A stretch of 12,568 bases of DNA, from positions 1 through 12,568 of the forward strand of contig CAHJWV010000442.1 of assembly GCA_903643055.1 (NCBI GenBank), written 5' to 3'. The translations under genes and the position numbers were made by a program. This document shows, piece by piece, positions 1 to 6,096 of the stretch. This DNA is from Burkholderiales bacterium (GTDB lineage: Bacteria; Pseudomonadota; Gammaproteobacteria; Burkholderiales; Burkholderiaceae). Every line of letters begins with the position of its first letter. Positions within the stretch are counted from its first letter, which is position 1. The notes beneath the pieces are model-generated. The model was given only the letters and a program-made list of their open reading frames with translations, was not told the origin of the DNA and made no database searches.

Positions 1-168
1 CGTGGAGTCGGCAATATCTGAAGTGCCACCATGGCTCTGTGTGTCACAACCACCATTTTGCGCCATCAATTGTTCGAACTGCTGGCTCAAAGCCTGCATA
101 TCGTGGGCCGGCTCGGATGCCTGGCGAAGCAAATGCTCTACAGCCACTGATTCCACGGCCATCGTCAT
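1..168 (-). CDS. sctI: HrpB2/SctI-like T3SS inner rod protein, N-terminal part (cut by window edge)
   Basis: Partial gene; 56 codons are visible with no stop, and the rest lies beyond the left edge. The start ATG is preceded by GGAG eight bases upstream, which fixes it (start peptide MTMAVESVAVEHLL). The visible part is helical and polar, with the segment FEQLMAQ near residues 31-37, which resembles the conserved F-x-x-L-M patch of the SctI/HrpB2 inner-rod family. In Xanthomonas and Ralstonia, hrpB2 directly follows hrpB1, as here, with a 54-bp gap. The family forms the inner rod (needle adapter) of the secretion channel and is itself a secreted early substrate. The identification rests on position plus a short motif because the diagnostic C-terminus is missing. 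Confidence 0.65.
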   Translation of the reverse strand, partial: MTMAVESVAVEHLLRQASEPAHDMQALSQQFEQLMAQNGGCDTQSHGGTSDIADST

Positions 169-222
169 ATCAAATTCTCCAGGTGCAAAAGTAAACCAAC
201 CCAGCCACGTTCACCGGTAAAA

Positions 223-678
223 TTAAACCCGCATGAACGCGTAATGGGAGACATCGACCGTCAAAGGTGTCTGAACTTCGGGCTCTTCCTTTTTTTCTTG
301 TTTACCAAGATCAGGATCGAGCAAGGCTTTGACCATATCGAGGGCTTCGGCATTGGTCGAATTGTCAAGAACGTCTTGGGCAGTATTTCTCCAGGCGGGG
401 TTACCGACCATGGATTGGCAGCACGCCAAAAATGCTTTGGCCATCGGCCAGTCGGAACGCGCCACCAGGCTGTTCGAGATGCGCATGGCATCTTGCCAAA
501 AACCGCGTTTGGTTGCGATCCACGCCTCGAACATGTCGAGTTCAGCGAGCTGCGGGCGCAGGATGCGCACTGCAGTCAGAACGGTCTCGGCGTCATCAAG
601 TCGTTGATGCCCGACCGCCAGTTGCAGCACACTCGCCAATCCAGCGACGAATTCTCTCTTGGTGAAAGCATCACTCAT
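223..678 (-). CDS. hrpB1: HrpB1/HrpK-family type III secretion protein
   Basis: 151 residues, the usual length of the HrpB1/HrpK family. Recognisable signatures are the N-terminal helical stretch with LDDAETVLTAVRILRP, then AELDMFEAWIATKRGFWQDA (about residues 46-65), a pattern of paired amphipathic helices like a TPR or co-chaperone fold. The C-terminal tail is charged and Lys/Glu-rich (KQEKKEE). HrpB1 is a T3SS accessory protein found beside hrpB2 in Xanthomonas and Ralstonia; a periplasmic, assembly-promoting role is reported for it in Xanthomonas, but no signal peptide is visible here. The ATG start has a modest GGAAA upstream. It follows the needle candidate across a 134-bp gap that contains a terminator-like hairpin. 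The family call is firm; the exact molecular role is less well settled in the family. Confidence 0.88.
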   Translation of the reverse strand: MSDAFTKREFVAGLASVLQLAVGHQRLDDAETVLTAVRILRPQLAELDMFEAWIATKRGFWQDAMRISNSLVARSDWPMAKAFLACCQSMVGNPAWRNTAQDVLDNSTNAEALDMVKALLDPDLGKQEKKEEPEVQTPLTVDVSHYAFMRV

Positions 679-700
679 TTTATTTCCATCTGAATAAAAC

Positions 701-757
701 GGCCGGCCAAATCAAACAGGTATTGCATCGAGAAATACGCTTGATTGAAGGCCGGCC
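701..757 (-). terminator. Terminator-like hairpin between the needle candidate and hrpB1
   Basis: Perfect 8-bp arms GGCCGGCC at 701-708 and 750-757 flank a 41-base interior that can pair further: ATCAA (711-715) with TTGAT (741-745), and GTATT (720-724) with AATAC (735-739). Read on the minus strand, the hairpin is followed immediately by GTTTTATT, the layout of a weak intrinsic terminator. It sits after the small needle-like gene and before hrpB1, whose start lies 22 bases past the stem. It could act as a leaky terminator or an mRNA 3'-end stabiliser that lifts expression of the small subunit above the rest of the operon. The structure is seen directly; the function is inferred. Confidence 0.5.
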
Positions 758-812
758 CGACGAACCGCTCGACGGCCCAATAGGGAGTATTGAAGCTGAA
801 ACGGCTCAAAAA

Positions 813-1010
813 CTATTTAATGAGGCCTTTTGCCGCCTCAGGGCCTTTTTCAGCAATCTTCATTTGAGTTTCAAAACGGTTCAGTTCGTTTTGAATCTTC
901 ATCGCGTCAGCCATTTCATTTTTTGCCTGGCTGGCATACGCGTCGTTTTCGAGGCTGGTAGTGGTCTTTTCAAGTTGTTGACCTGCGAGGTTAGAAACGC
1001 CTTGCACCAT
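813..1010 (-). CDS. Small helical protein, candidate T3SS needle/pilus subunit (SctF position)
   Basis: 65 residues; ATG start with a strong GGAG seven bases upstream. The composition is Ala/Gln/Lys/Glu-rich, with one Tyr, one Phe, no Trp, no Cys and no signal peptide, which suits a small, nearly all-helical, self-assembling secreted subunit. It lies two genes after sctD and before hrpB1 and sctI, the place of the needle gene in Ysc-type order (C-D-E-F-G-I) and close to that of pilin genes in Hrp clusters. It does not carry the recognisable YscF/PrgI signature (a W-x-G-type N-terminus, YQ..L..YN.YRN), so it may be a divergent HrpY/HrpE-type pilin or another small secreted protein. The isolated spacing and the downstream hairpin favour an abundant product. 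Confidence 0.55.
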   Translation of the reverse strand: MVQGVSNLAGQQLEKTTTSLENDAYASQAKNEMADAMKIQNELNRFETQMKIAEKGPEAAKGLIK

Positions 1011-1080
1011 GATGAATCTCCATAATTTCGGAAGTTACCTTCCAGGGTTGAAATAGCACGAATGTGCCCGTGAAACGACG

Positions 1081-1093
1081 GCTGATAATCAGC
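1081..1093. repeat. 13-bp palindrome GCTGATAATCAGC
   Basis: Perfect 6-1-6 inverted repeat in the gap between the TPR-like gene and the needle candidate, about 70 bases before the needle start. It could be a protein-binding site or a very short hairpin. No T-run follows on either side, so it is not a convincing terminator. Confidence 0.3.
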
Positions 1094-1112
1094 TCGACGG
1101 ATTTCTAAAAAC

Positions 1113-1475
1113 TCAGTTTAACCTCAATCTACTTTCGGGCAATGACTTATTATTGCCACTCCGACTTAATAATGCCACAACTTTCATCGCTTTTTTTGCA
1201 TTATTGTCACCGGGATATTTATCAATATAACCAGCAAGAGTATTCCAGGATGAAACAGTATCACCAGAGATACCCTGAACAATGGCGCGGCACAATCTGA
1301 ACTGCGTTGGATCGGCTTGCGTCAATTCGAAGGCTGCGCCCGCTTGGTCCGCATCCGTTTCAAATCGATAGGCCAGCCCAAGCAACGAAACAATCATCAG
1401 ATTTCGATGCGCTCTTCGGGAGGCGTCGTCATCTGCGCGTTCCGCTGCGCCGTCGATTGGCTCGGCCGCGCTCAA
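1113..1475 (-). CDS. TPR-like small T3SS protein, candidate needle co-chaperone (YscG/EscG type)
   Basis: 120 residues if translation begins at the TTG that overlaps the stop of the preceding gene (TTGA), which implies translational coupling. No strong ribosome site precedes it; an internal ATG at 1397 would give 94 residues. After a polar Asp/Glu/Arg-rich N-terminus comes a helical repeat region: LLGLAYRFETDADQA, then QFRLCRAIVQGISGD, then WNTLAGYIDKYPGDNNAKKAM. The paired helices resemble the tetratricopeptide co-chaperones (YscG, PscG, EscG) that hold the needle subunit soluble. Its position just upstream of the needle candidate and beside an SctE-like protein fits a chaperone pair. The family call rests on fold pattern and context, not on a recognised signature. 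Confidence 0.55.
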   Translation of the reverse strand: MSAAEPIDGAAERADDDASRRAHRNLMIVSLLGLAYRFETDADQAGAAFELTQADPTQFRLCRAIVQGISGDTVSSWNTLAGYIDKYPGDNNAKKAMKVVALLSRSGNNKSLPESRLRLN

Positions 1476-1732
1476 GCTGGCAACGAGGTCGAATGAACCG
1501 TTTCCCAGACATGGCGAATGATTCGCTGCGAGGCGCGGAAACCAGCCACCAACTGCAAATTCATTTGCCGCTCTGCATCGGGAATGCTTTTGACGTCGCC
1601 CTCCGCGCTGCGTACCGCGTCATCGAAGTAACTCAGCATGGAACGCGCGCGCTCGCCGCTTTTATCTTCAGTGAGTGTTTTTTCGATTTGGGCCAAGTCG
1701 TTGAATATGACTTGTTCGATGCTGTTGCTCAT
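1472..1732 (-). CDS. Small helical protein, SctE/YscE-like candidate
   Basis: 86 residues from the ATG at 1732, chosen because GGAG lies six bases upstream; a TTG at 1753 in the same frame lacks such a site. The start is MSNSIEQVIFNDLAQIEK, and the rest is predicted almost entirely helical and charged, ending QLVAGFRASQRIIRHVWETVHS. Size, helix content and position directly after sctD (17-bp gap) match the YscE/EscE/SsaE group, which pairs with a YscG-type TPR protein to chaperone the needle subunit; such a protein follows with a stop/start overlap. No sequence signature identifies it beyond doubt. It is cytosolic: no signal peptide or membrane helix. Confidence 0.5.
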   Translation of the reverse strand: MSNSIEQVIFNDLAQIEKTLTEDKSGERARSMLSYFDDAVRSAEGDVKSIPDAERQMNLQLVAGFRASQRIIRHVWETVHSTSLPA

Positions 1733-1749
1733 CGCAATCTCCGTTGATT

Positions 1750-2751
1750 TCAAGGTTGGGAGGTAGGTAGAGAAGCGGAAGACCGCCCCTCGGTGGTGTC
1801 GTCAGCCCCCCCGGCGGCCAACAGCAAATGCTTGGTGCCATCTGCGGTCTGCACATACTGGAAACCCTGACCGGCCATCATGGAGCCGACCGGTATGCGC
1901 TGCGTCGGCGGCGCTTCGACGGCATTGACGTCGATGCGGGCCACTGCCGGACCCAGGTCGGCAGCCACGCGCTTGACGTCTTCGCGCAGGCGCTCAAGTT
2001 GAGGGGCGACGCCGCTGACCGAAAACACGCCGGCACCGCGGTAGCTCACCTGCAGGCTGCGGCCGCCGAGCGCATCAGTGATCGAGCGCACGACGTCGCT
2101 GGCCGCGGAATAACGGTGCATCATCACGCCGTCGCCAAAGGGCTGCAGCAGCGAACGCACCCGCGCCACATCGGCAGTGGTGGCCAGCAAGCCCTCGATC
2201 ACGACCCGGCGATCGGCTTCACGCACCGTGATGCCCGTGACACCGGCTTGCTGCAATGACTGCTGCACACGCACCGCCAACGGAGCCAGCGGCGCGACGG
2301 CGGAAGTGGCATGCGGGCCGGCCAGCAAAGCCGAGAGACAGGCAATCAAGGTAAATCCGGCAGCCACTGAAGCGCCAATCACGCGGCCAGTGCGCAGGCT
2401 GCTTTGTGCCTTGGCCGAGTCGGCCTTTCGCATCAGCCGCGACATCAGCATCACATCGCTGGGCCAGGCGGCATCGCTCGGGCCGGCGCAAAGCACGACA
2501 TCGTTGAAGCGCTTCGGAACGAAATCTTCCAACGCACCCAGCAAGCGCGCTGGTGCGCCGTCTGATCCTGGGTAATGCAGCGTGAGAAGCACGTCGTCTC
2601 CTTTGTCCTCGGTGACCAGGATCAATGCGGCTTGATCCCAGTCGGTGATTTGAATATCGGCTTTGTCATCGCCGGCGATTCGATACTGCCGACGCTTCAA
2701 AGTTAACTGGGCTCCAGAATGAAGTCCCGTGAGGATGCGAAGCTGCTTCAT
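1750..2751 (-). CDS. sctD: SctD (HrpD5/HrpW/YscD-type) inner-membrane ring protein
   Basis: 333 residues from the ATG at 2751 (AAGGG ten bases upstream). An in-frame TTG at 2781 would add ten residues but has no better site. Order: an N-terminal FHA-like cytoplasmic domain (about residues 1-100, beginning MKQLRILTGLHSGAQLTL), a linker with basic residues, one membrane helix (about 123-145, GRVIGASVAAGFTLIACL), and a periplasmic part with two BON/ring-building repeats (about 155-275; ITVREADRRVVIEGLL and LQVSYRGAGVFSVSGVA). The C-terminal tail (280-333) is polar and low in complexity. SctD forms the outer of the two concentric inner-membrane rings and links the cytoplasmic sorting platform to the secretin. 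The gene is 31 bp downstream of sctC, the standard order. Confidence 0.9.
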   Translation of the reverse strand: MKQLRILTGLHSGAQLTLKRRQYRIAGDDKADIQITDWDQAALILVTEDKGDDVLLTLHYPGSDGAPARLLGALEDFVPKRFNDVVLCAGPSDAAWPSDVMLMSRLMRKADSAKAQSSLRTGRVIGASVAAGFTLIACLSALLAGPHATSAVAPLAPLAVRVQQSLQQAGVTGITVREADRRVVIEGLLATTADVARVRSLLQPFGDGVMMHRYSAASDVVRSITDALGGRSLQVSYRGAGVFSVSGVAPQLERLREDVKRVAADLGPAVARIDVNAVEAPPTQRIPVGSMMAGQGFQYVQTADGTKHLLLAAGGADDTTEGRSSASLPTSQP

Positions 2752-2782
2752 GGTTTGCGAACCCTTTTGAGATGTTTTCAAT

Positions 2783-4597
2783 TCACCGCGGCGAGCGGTT
2801 GTCGGGAACGATGGCCGGAGGAGCGGCAGGCTCGGGAATGCTGGTGTCCGGCAGTCGTGGCGCTTGGTCGATCACGTCGCGCACCAGGCGCGGCGAGATC
2901 AGGAACAGGCGTTCGGTCTGGGCACGCTTCTGATCGCTGCGGCGAAACAGTGCACCCAGCAACGGAATCTTCGAAACTCCAGGCACTTCGCTCAGCTGCG
3001 AGCTGTCGCTGACGGTCGTGATGCCGCCGATCAGCAGACTCTGCCCTTCATCGACATGCGCTTCGGTGGTGATCTCGGTCCGCTTGACGATGGGAATGCC
3101 GTCGACCGTGTTCTGCTCGAAGCTGCCGTCCTCGATATAGAGCGACAGCTTGATGCGGCTGCTGACGTCACCCGAACCCAGAGCTGGCGTGACCTGCGGG
3201 GTCACTTGCAGCAAGGTACCGGCTTCGACCTGATACAGGTTGGCTTCCAGGTTGCCTGCCACCTTGACCGTCGCGACGCGCTTTTCGCGCATCACCGCCG
3301 TTCGGTTTGCCACCCCCAGCACTTTCGGCTTCGCGACGACGCGGGCCTTGCCTTTGGAGCTCAACACATTGATGCGGGCCATCAGCTCGCGGCCGGCGTT
3401 CGACCACAAGGTGCTGACATTGAATGCACCCGGCGCGGTGCCATCGGGAGGCGTCACGCCGAAGCTGCTGCGAGCGCCTTTGACACTCCAGTCGATGCCC
3501 AGGGTATCGAGGCTGTCGCTGTTGACATCGATGATCGTGGCTTCGAGCTCCACCAGCACCGGCCGGACGTCCAGACGGGTCAGCACTTCCACGTACTCAG
3601 CCATGCGCTGCGGCCGGCCGAGAATCATCACCGAGTTCGTGCCCTCGTCGGCCTGGAAGGTCGGCGGGGCATCGTCATCGATCGGGCTGGTCAGGCTGCG
3701 CGCCGCGCCCGCCACACCCGACTTCGGGCCGGGGTTGTTGGACGCCGCGTGCTGCTTCTGGTTCTGCGCCAAAGTGTCGGTCAGGCGGCTGTCGCGGCCC
3801 AGCACGCCTTGCAGCGAACGCAGTTTGTCGGTGCCGACGCCGCCGGAGCTTCCGACATCGTCTTCGGCAGCGGCGTCTTTGCCACCGTAGAGCAAGGCCA
3901 TGGTCGCGGCAACGCCGCGGATCTTGGTCTGGCCGAAGGTGCGGTCGGCTGCCGAAGCAAAGCGCAGCGGCACAACCCGCACCGACTTGTGATTGCGCTC
4001 GGCGGCACCGACATCGAGTGACTCGATGGCCGAGCCGATCAGCTCCACATGGCGGGGCGGGCCGTAGACGAGCAGCGTGCTCTCTGCATTGTTGAAGCGC
4101 AACGGGTAGCGCCGGTCACCGAGCTGCAGCGAATCGAGCAGCTCCGTGACCTGGTTGCGCGAGAAGCCCTTCAGGCGGAACAGGCGGCTCTGCACGGCGT
4201 TGGCCGGATAGAAGTAGAGCGCAGTGCCATCGTGGTACCAGACCACGCCGTAGGCCTTGCTCATCGAGTTCAGGAACTTGTCGGGTGTGGTGTCGAAATT
4301 GGCTTGGACGACGCCATCCACTCCTTCGGCAATGATTGCCGGCAGGCCTTGGCTGGCCGCAAAGTCTTGCAGCACTTCGGTGATGCGCTTGCTCTCGGCC
4401 TTGTAGACGAAACGGGATGAAGCCCAGGTCTGGCCACTGCGGCTGGTCAGTGCGGCCGTCCGCCCATTGCCCTTGGCCAGGTCGCTGCCAGCCTGTGCCG
4501 GCTCATCCAAGGCCATCGCTGAAGCACCGAACGCAAGTGCCAGGCTGGCTACCAGAAGGCGCACTGTCATTGTTCGATCACACATGAAATGAAACAT
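2783..4597 (-). CDS. sctC: SctC (HrcC/YscC-type) outer-membrane secretin
   Basis: 604 residues from the ATG at 4597, chosen because AGGA lies six bases upstream and it gives a proper export signal: hydrophobic LLVASLALAFGASAMA at about residues 14-29, with cleavage likely near 29. Upstream in-frame ATG and other codons (to 4714) would bury the signal. Domains: N0/N1-like ring domains (about 62-130 and 135-200), a variable linker with Gly/Ala/Asp (235-310), an N3 segment ending in VLTRLDVRPVLVELEATIID (338-357), and the secretin barrel (about 400-572) with VPGVSKIPLLGALFR (538-552) and the terminal LFLISPRLV. A Pro-rich tail (580-600) may bind a pilotin. It forms the outer-membrane gate of the T3SS. 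It is the first gene of the leftward operon, driven by a PIP box, and length and motifs are typical of HrcC. Confidence 0.95.
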   Translation of the reverse strand: MFHFMCDRTMTVRLLVASLALAFGASAMALDEPAQAGSDLAKGNGRTAALTSRSGQTWASSRFVYKAESKRITEVLQDFAASQGLPAIIAEGVDGVVQANFDTTPDKFLNSMSKAYGVVWYHDGTALYFYPANAVQSRLFRLKGFSRNQVTELLDSLQLGDRRYPLRFNNAESTLLVYGPPRHVELIGSAIESLDVGAAERNHKSVRVVPLRFASAADRTFGQTKIRGVAATMALLYGGKDAAAEDDVGSSGGVGTDKLRSLQGVLGRDSRLTDTLAQNQKQHAASNNPGPKSGVAGAARSLTSPIDDDAPPTFQADEGTNSVMILGRPQRMAEYVEVLTRLDVRPVLVELEATIIDVNSDSLDTLGIDWSVKGARSSFGVTPPDGTAPGAFNVSTLWSNAGRELMARINVLSSKGKARVVAKPKVLGVANRTAVMREKRVATVKVAGNLEANLYQVEAGTLLQVTPQVTPALGSGDVSSRIKLSLYIEDGSFEQNTVDGIPIVKRTEITTEAHVDEGQSLLIGGITTVSDSSQLSEVPGVSKIPLLGALFRRSDQKRAQTERLFLISPRLVRDVIDQAPRLPDTSIPEPAAPPAIVPDNRSPR

Positions 4598-4720
4598 CAA
4601 ACATCCTGTTAACCCGCATCGCTCTCTTGCACTGCTTCTGACTGCGCTGATGAGCGTGCTCTTGCCGCTGCTCAGCGTCATGAAGCTTTCGTGCTTCGCG
4701 TTGAAATCAACCACAACGCA

Positions 4721-4726
4721 ACCTTA
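4721..4726 (-). promoter_or_regulatory. Candidate -10 element of the sctC promoter
   Basis: TAAGGT on the minus strand, starting 31 bases after the end of the PIP box at 4758-4782. This matches the reported layout of functional PIP boxes (box, 30-32 bases, then YANNNT). Transcription would begin near 4713, giving sctC a leader of roughly 115 bases. Confidence 0.6.
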
Positions 4727-4757
4727 GGGGCAATCAGCGCCACGGCCTGTGCGCAAA

Positions 4758-4782
4758 GCGAAGCTGGTTTCGGCTACGCGAA
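4758..4782 (-). promoter_or_regulatory. Perfect PIP box facing sctC
   Basis: TTCGC-N15-TTCGC on the minus strand (seen as GCGAA at 4758-4762 and 4778-4782 on the plus strand), with no mismatch. In Xanthomonas and relatives this direct repeat is the binding site of the AraC-type activator HrpX; the Ralstonia counterpart (hrpII box) is read by HrpB. A correctly spaced -10 follows. It marks the whole sctC-to-sctI operon as part of such a regulon. The activator gene is not in this window. Confidence 0.85.
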
Positions 4783-4807
4783 GTTCAGCTCGATGTGCAG
4801 ATCTGGA

Positions 4808-4832
4808 TTCGCCTCTGTGTTCCGTACTTCGC
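4808..4832 (+). promoter_or_regulatory. Perfect PIP box facing the 118-residue protein and lytic transglycosylase
   Basis: TTCGC-N15-TTCGC on the plus strand (4808-4812 and 4828-4832), with no mismatch, oriented away from the sctC box and 25 bp from it. A weak -10-like GAAGAT lies at 4864-4869, again 31 bases after the box, though its first base does not fit YANNNT. It places the rightward gene pair in the same activator regulon as the secretion apparatus. Confidence 0.8.
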
Positions 4833-4935
4833 CTTTGCGGCCAGGCCTCATTCCGAAGACGGTGAAGATGAATGAAAGCGGCGGCATCCACTCCCGGTGA
4901 GCCGCAGGCCAAACCAACAAGGGTTTCTGACCGTC

Positions 4936-5292
4936 ATGAATCTTCCCCAGCCGCGAGACGCCAGCGACAAGAACGCAGGCGACGCCATCAGGTCTGAGCT
5001 GATCGAACAGTTGTCTTTGCAGCTGGCTGAGCTTCAGTACTTGCTGGCGTGCTCGCCAACGCACGAGATCCGCCATGAACTGAGCAACGTCGCTTTGCTG
5101 CTGCGCGATGCCTATGGCTTGCTGCAAGCCGAAGTCAATACTGATGACGCCACCGGTTTCGGCATGGGCATCGAGTTAGACAACCGACGCTTCGATCTGG
5201 CCAAGGCGGTGCTGAGCAACTCGGCCTACCGTCTGGTTCAACTCAACCCACAAGCCCCCGCGGGGCCGGAACTCAGGGCGGGGCACGCATGA
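4936..5292 (+). CDS. Unrecognised helical protein in the T3SS regulon
   Basis: 118 residues from the ATG at 4936, preceded by AAGGG about 12 bases upstream. A GTG at 4897 would give 131 residues but has no ribosome site, so the start is a judgement. I do not recognise a family. The centre is helical with heptad-like Leu spacing (LIEQLSLQLAELQYLL, then HELSNVALLLRDAYGLLQAE), followed by a Gly/Asp-containing loop and another helix (FDLAKAVLSNSAYRLVQL). There is no signal peptide or membrane segment, so it is probably cytosolic. It is the first gene after a perfect PIP box and its stop overlaps the start of the lytic transglycosylase (ATGA), so the two are made together. A chaperone-like or T3SS accessory role is a guess from context only. 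Confidence 0.7.
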   Translation: MNLPQPRDASDKNAGDAIRSELIEQLSLQLAELQYLLACSPTHEIRHELSNVALLLRDAYGLLQAEVNTDDATGFGMGIELDNRRFDLAKAVLSNSAYRLVQLNPQAPAGPELRAGHA

Positions 5293-6026
5293 ATACCGAT
5301 CGCTGGCGCTGCTTCAGCGCCGTTGCCTGCACCATCGCAGCGCTTGCGTTCACGACACCCGCAAGTGCAGACACGATGGTGACTCGCTACCGCTGCGAGA
5401 TGCTCGATGGAGGCAACCACATCATGAACCAGGACCTTTCACGGACCTATCCGACGGCCGTGCCGAAATGCGAGGCCTTCAGCTTCCGCATGGGTACCCC
5501 GGTCGATACGCGCATTCTGTATGGCGACCTCGGACTGAGCGCGATGGACCGCATTCGCGGGGCCATCACGGTGATCGAGGCACCGAGTTTTCGAAATGGC
5601 GTTTTGCGCTCAGGGCCGCCCAGGCAGATGCCTGCCGACCTTGCCGCACTGGTCAATGAGGCCTGCCGGCGCCATCAGCTCGACCCAGCGATGGTGTCGG
5701 CGTTGATTTATGTCGAGTCGCGCTATCAGCCCATGGCCCGATCGCCGAAAGGGGCGCTGGGCCTGATGCAGGTGATGCCCGCCACGGCCGCGCGTTATGG
5801 CATCGACTCGCCTGACGCGCTCTATGACCCGCGCATCAACATCGATGTCGGCGTGCGGCTGCTGCGCGATCTGCAGGAACGCTACGACGGCCGGCTCGAC
5901 CTGATGCTGGCCGCTTACAACGCCGGCGAAGGCGCAGTGCGCAAATACGGCAACCGCATCCCGCCGTATCCGGAAACTGTGTCGTATGTGGCGCAGATCA
6001 TCGACATGACACAGCAACGGCGCTGA
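5289..6026 (+). CDS. Exported lytic transglycosylase, T3SS-associated (Hpa2/HpaH-like)
   Basis: 245 residues with a signal peptide (about 1-27, ending TTPASA). An N-terminal region with two Cys (36 and 61, a possible disulfide) precedes a family-1 SLT/goose-lysozyme-type domain (about 115-243). Seen motifs: the catalytic Glu143 in ALIYVESRYQP, then GALGLMQVMPATA (155-167), AAYNAGEGAVRKYG (208-221), and PPYPETVSYV (225-234). It cuts peptidoglycan glycan strands in the periplasm. Enzymes of this kind (Hpa2/HpaH, IpgF, EtgA) locally open the wall so the secretion apparatus can span it. The PIP box upstream, the overlap with the preceding gene and the place beside sctC support that role rather than general wall recycling. 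Confidence 0.92.
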   Translation: MNTDRWRCFSAVACTIAALAFTTPASADTMVTRYRCEMLDGGNHIMNQDLSRTYPTAVPKCEAFSFRMGTPVDTRILYGDLGLSAMDRIRGAITVIEAPSFRNGVLRSGPPRQMPADLAALVNEACRRHQLDPAMVSALIYVESRYQPMARSPKGALGLMQVMPATAARYGIDSPDALYDPRINIDVGVRLLRDLQERYDGRLDLMLAAYNAGEGAVRKYGNRIPPYPETVSYVAQIIDMTQQRR

Positions 6027-6089
6027 CCGCAGCAGCTCAAGCGCTGCGGGCATGAACCGGGCGCTGCCCGGAAATTCCTTGCAGCGCCC
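6027..6089. terminator. Hairpin cluster in the convergent gap between lytic transglycosylase and pepF
   Basis: Three possible stems fill this gap: CCGCAGC (6027-6033) with GCTGCGG (6043-6049), directly after the transglycosylase stop; CCGGGC-GCT-GCCCGG (6057-6071); and, as an alternative overlapping fold, GGGCGCTG (6059-6066) with CAGCGCCC (6082-6089). There is no clean T-run, so this is not a textbook intrinsic terminator, but the position between convergent genes fits bidirectional termination. Confidence 0.45.
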
Positions 6090-6096
6090 TGCCGCC

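Noticed and set aside
2864..4021. Long plus-strand open frame of 385 codons opposite sctC
   Set aside because: It is an antisense shadow of the secretin in GC-rich DNA; its composition is His/Arg/Ala-rich without domain signatures, and the sctC frame has clear motifs.
4868..4900. Ten-codon reading frame (MNESGGIHSR) in the leader before the 118-residue protein
   Set aside because: It could be an upstream leader peptide, but it overlaps the -10 candidate and would lie at or upstream of the predicted transcription start.
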